From contig CALEFA010000027.1 of NCBI GenBank assembly GCA_937876775.1, positions 1 to 44,212 of the forward strand: a stretch of 44,212 bases of DNA, read 5' to 3'. A model generated the notes under the pieces. It worked only from the letters and a program-made list of their open reading frames with translations, made no database searches and was not told the DNA's origin. The first letter of the stretch is position 1, and the number at the start of each line of letters is the position of its first letter. Below are positions 44,141 through 44,212 of the stretch, piece by piece. A program made the position numbers and the translations under genes. This DNA comes from an uncultured Rhodobiaceae bacterium (lineage in GTDB: Bacteria > Pseudomonadota > Alphaproteobacteria > RS24).

Positions 44141-44169
44141 AAACGGCGGGCCAATGGCTCGCCGTTTTT
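44141..44169 (+). terminator. Intrinsic terminator after the small secreted protein
   Basis: A 12-base stem (44141-44152 with 44156-44167, one G-T pair) closes a three-base AAT loop and runs into a T-tract. It ends the 43860 transcript. Confidence 0.85.
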
Positions 44170-44212
44170 ATTAATAGAGCTAAACGCCCCGAGTCTGAAT
44201 GATGGCGGACAG

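Noticed and set aside
1..44212. CRISPR array, insertion sequence, toxin-antitoxin or phage defence genes
   Set aside because: No spaced repeat arrays, transposase motifs or known defence domains were seen; the only mobile signal is at the left edge.

Overview
The window reads as ordinary core chromosome of an alphaproteobacterium of intermediate GC. Supporting markers seen in the sequence are Coq4 and Coq7 of aerobic ubiquinone synthesis, the metX-metW pair divergent from chorismate mutase-hisC-tyrA, a stand-alone GluQRS, ftsEX followed by YdcF and DUF2125 proteins, an HIG1-like twin-TM protein beside a PduO-type adenosyltransferase, and a probable (2S)-methylsuccinyl-CoA dehydrogenase. A marine or otherwise aerobic heterotroph is plausible, but that is inference; no rRNA or other species marker is present.

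Layout. 1-~197: the extreme end of a probable integrated element, AT-richer than the rest, ending at the 3' half of a tRNA-Arg(CCT) gene (about 197-243), which looks like an attachment-site scar. 279-9.3 kb: a PNPOx-like flavoprotein, a periplasmic cytochrome c, lipid and acyl-CoA genes (SCP2-type thiolase, alpha/beta hydrolase, glpD, acyl-CoA synthetase), an MBL hydrolase coupled to a TusA-like protein, an ArsC/Spx-like reductase and coq4. 9.4-15.3 kb: tRNA-Leu(CAA), a ClC-family protein, yqaA-like/dsbB/coq7, an HNH nuclease, an AlkA-type glycosylase and gluQ. 15.3-20.5 kb: mcd-like dehydrogenase, twin-TM protein, cob(I)alamin adenosyltransferase, etfB-etfA and 3-hydroxyacyl-CoA dehydrogenase, which fits the ethylmalonyl-CoA pathway and its electron outlet. 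20.5-27.1 kb: TlpA-like thioredoxin, argH-lptM-lysA, ftsE-ftsX, YdcF, DUF2125. 27.1-31.8 kb: tyrA-hisC-aroQ divergent from metX-metW. 31.8-36.9 kb: a methyltransferase divergent from gloB, a DUF985 cupin, a complete pabB-pabA-pabC set, rpmF. 37-42.7 kb: a secreted PQQ-type sugar dehydrogenase, an unknown membrane protein, malate synthase G, and a membrane-anchored glutamate-synthase-like protein with a small two-TM partner. 42.9-44.2 kb: a Sel1-repeat protein carrying a fresh 36-bp tandem duplication and a small secreted Ala/Ser-rich protein.

Genes are dense, many overlapping by the ATGA or TAATG type, so most of the window is transcribed as short operons. Mcd would pass electrons to EtfAB, the adenosyltransferase would supply coenzyme B12 to a mutase outside the window, and glyoxylate from the pathway could enter malate through GlcB.

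I found no clearly new multi-gene system. The best leads are departures from family rules: a ClC protein with Tyr in place of the gating Glu, an MBL enzyme with Asn in place of a zinc His and coupled to tusA, a PabC lacking the PLP-ring Glu, a GluQRS with a degraded zinc site, the short lptM gene between argH and lysA, the metX leader, and the tRNA-Arg scar with adjacent direct repeats. All are readings by eye without database searches.
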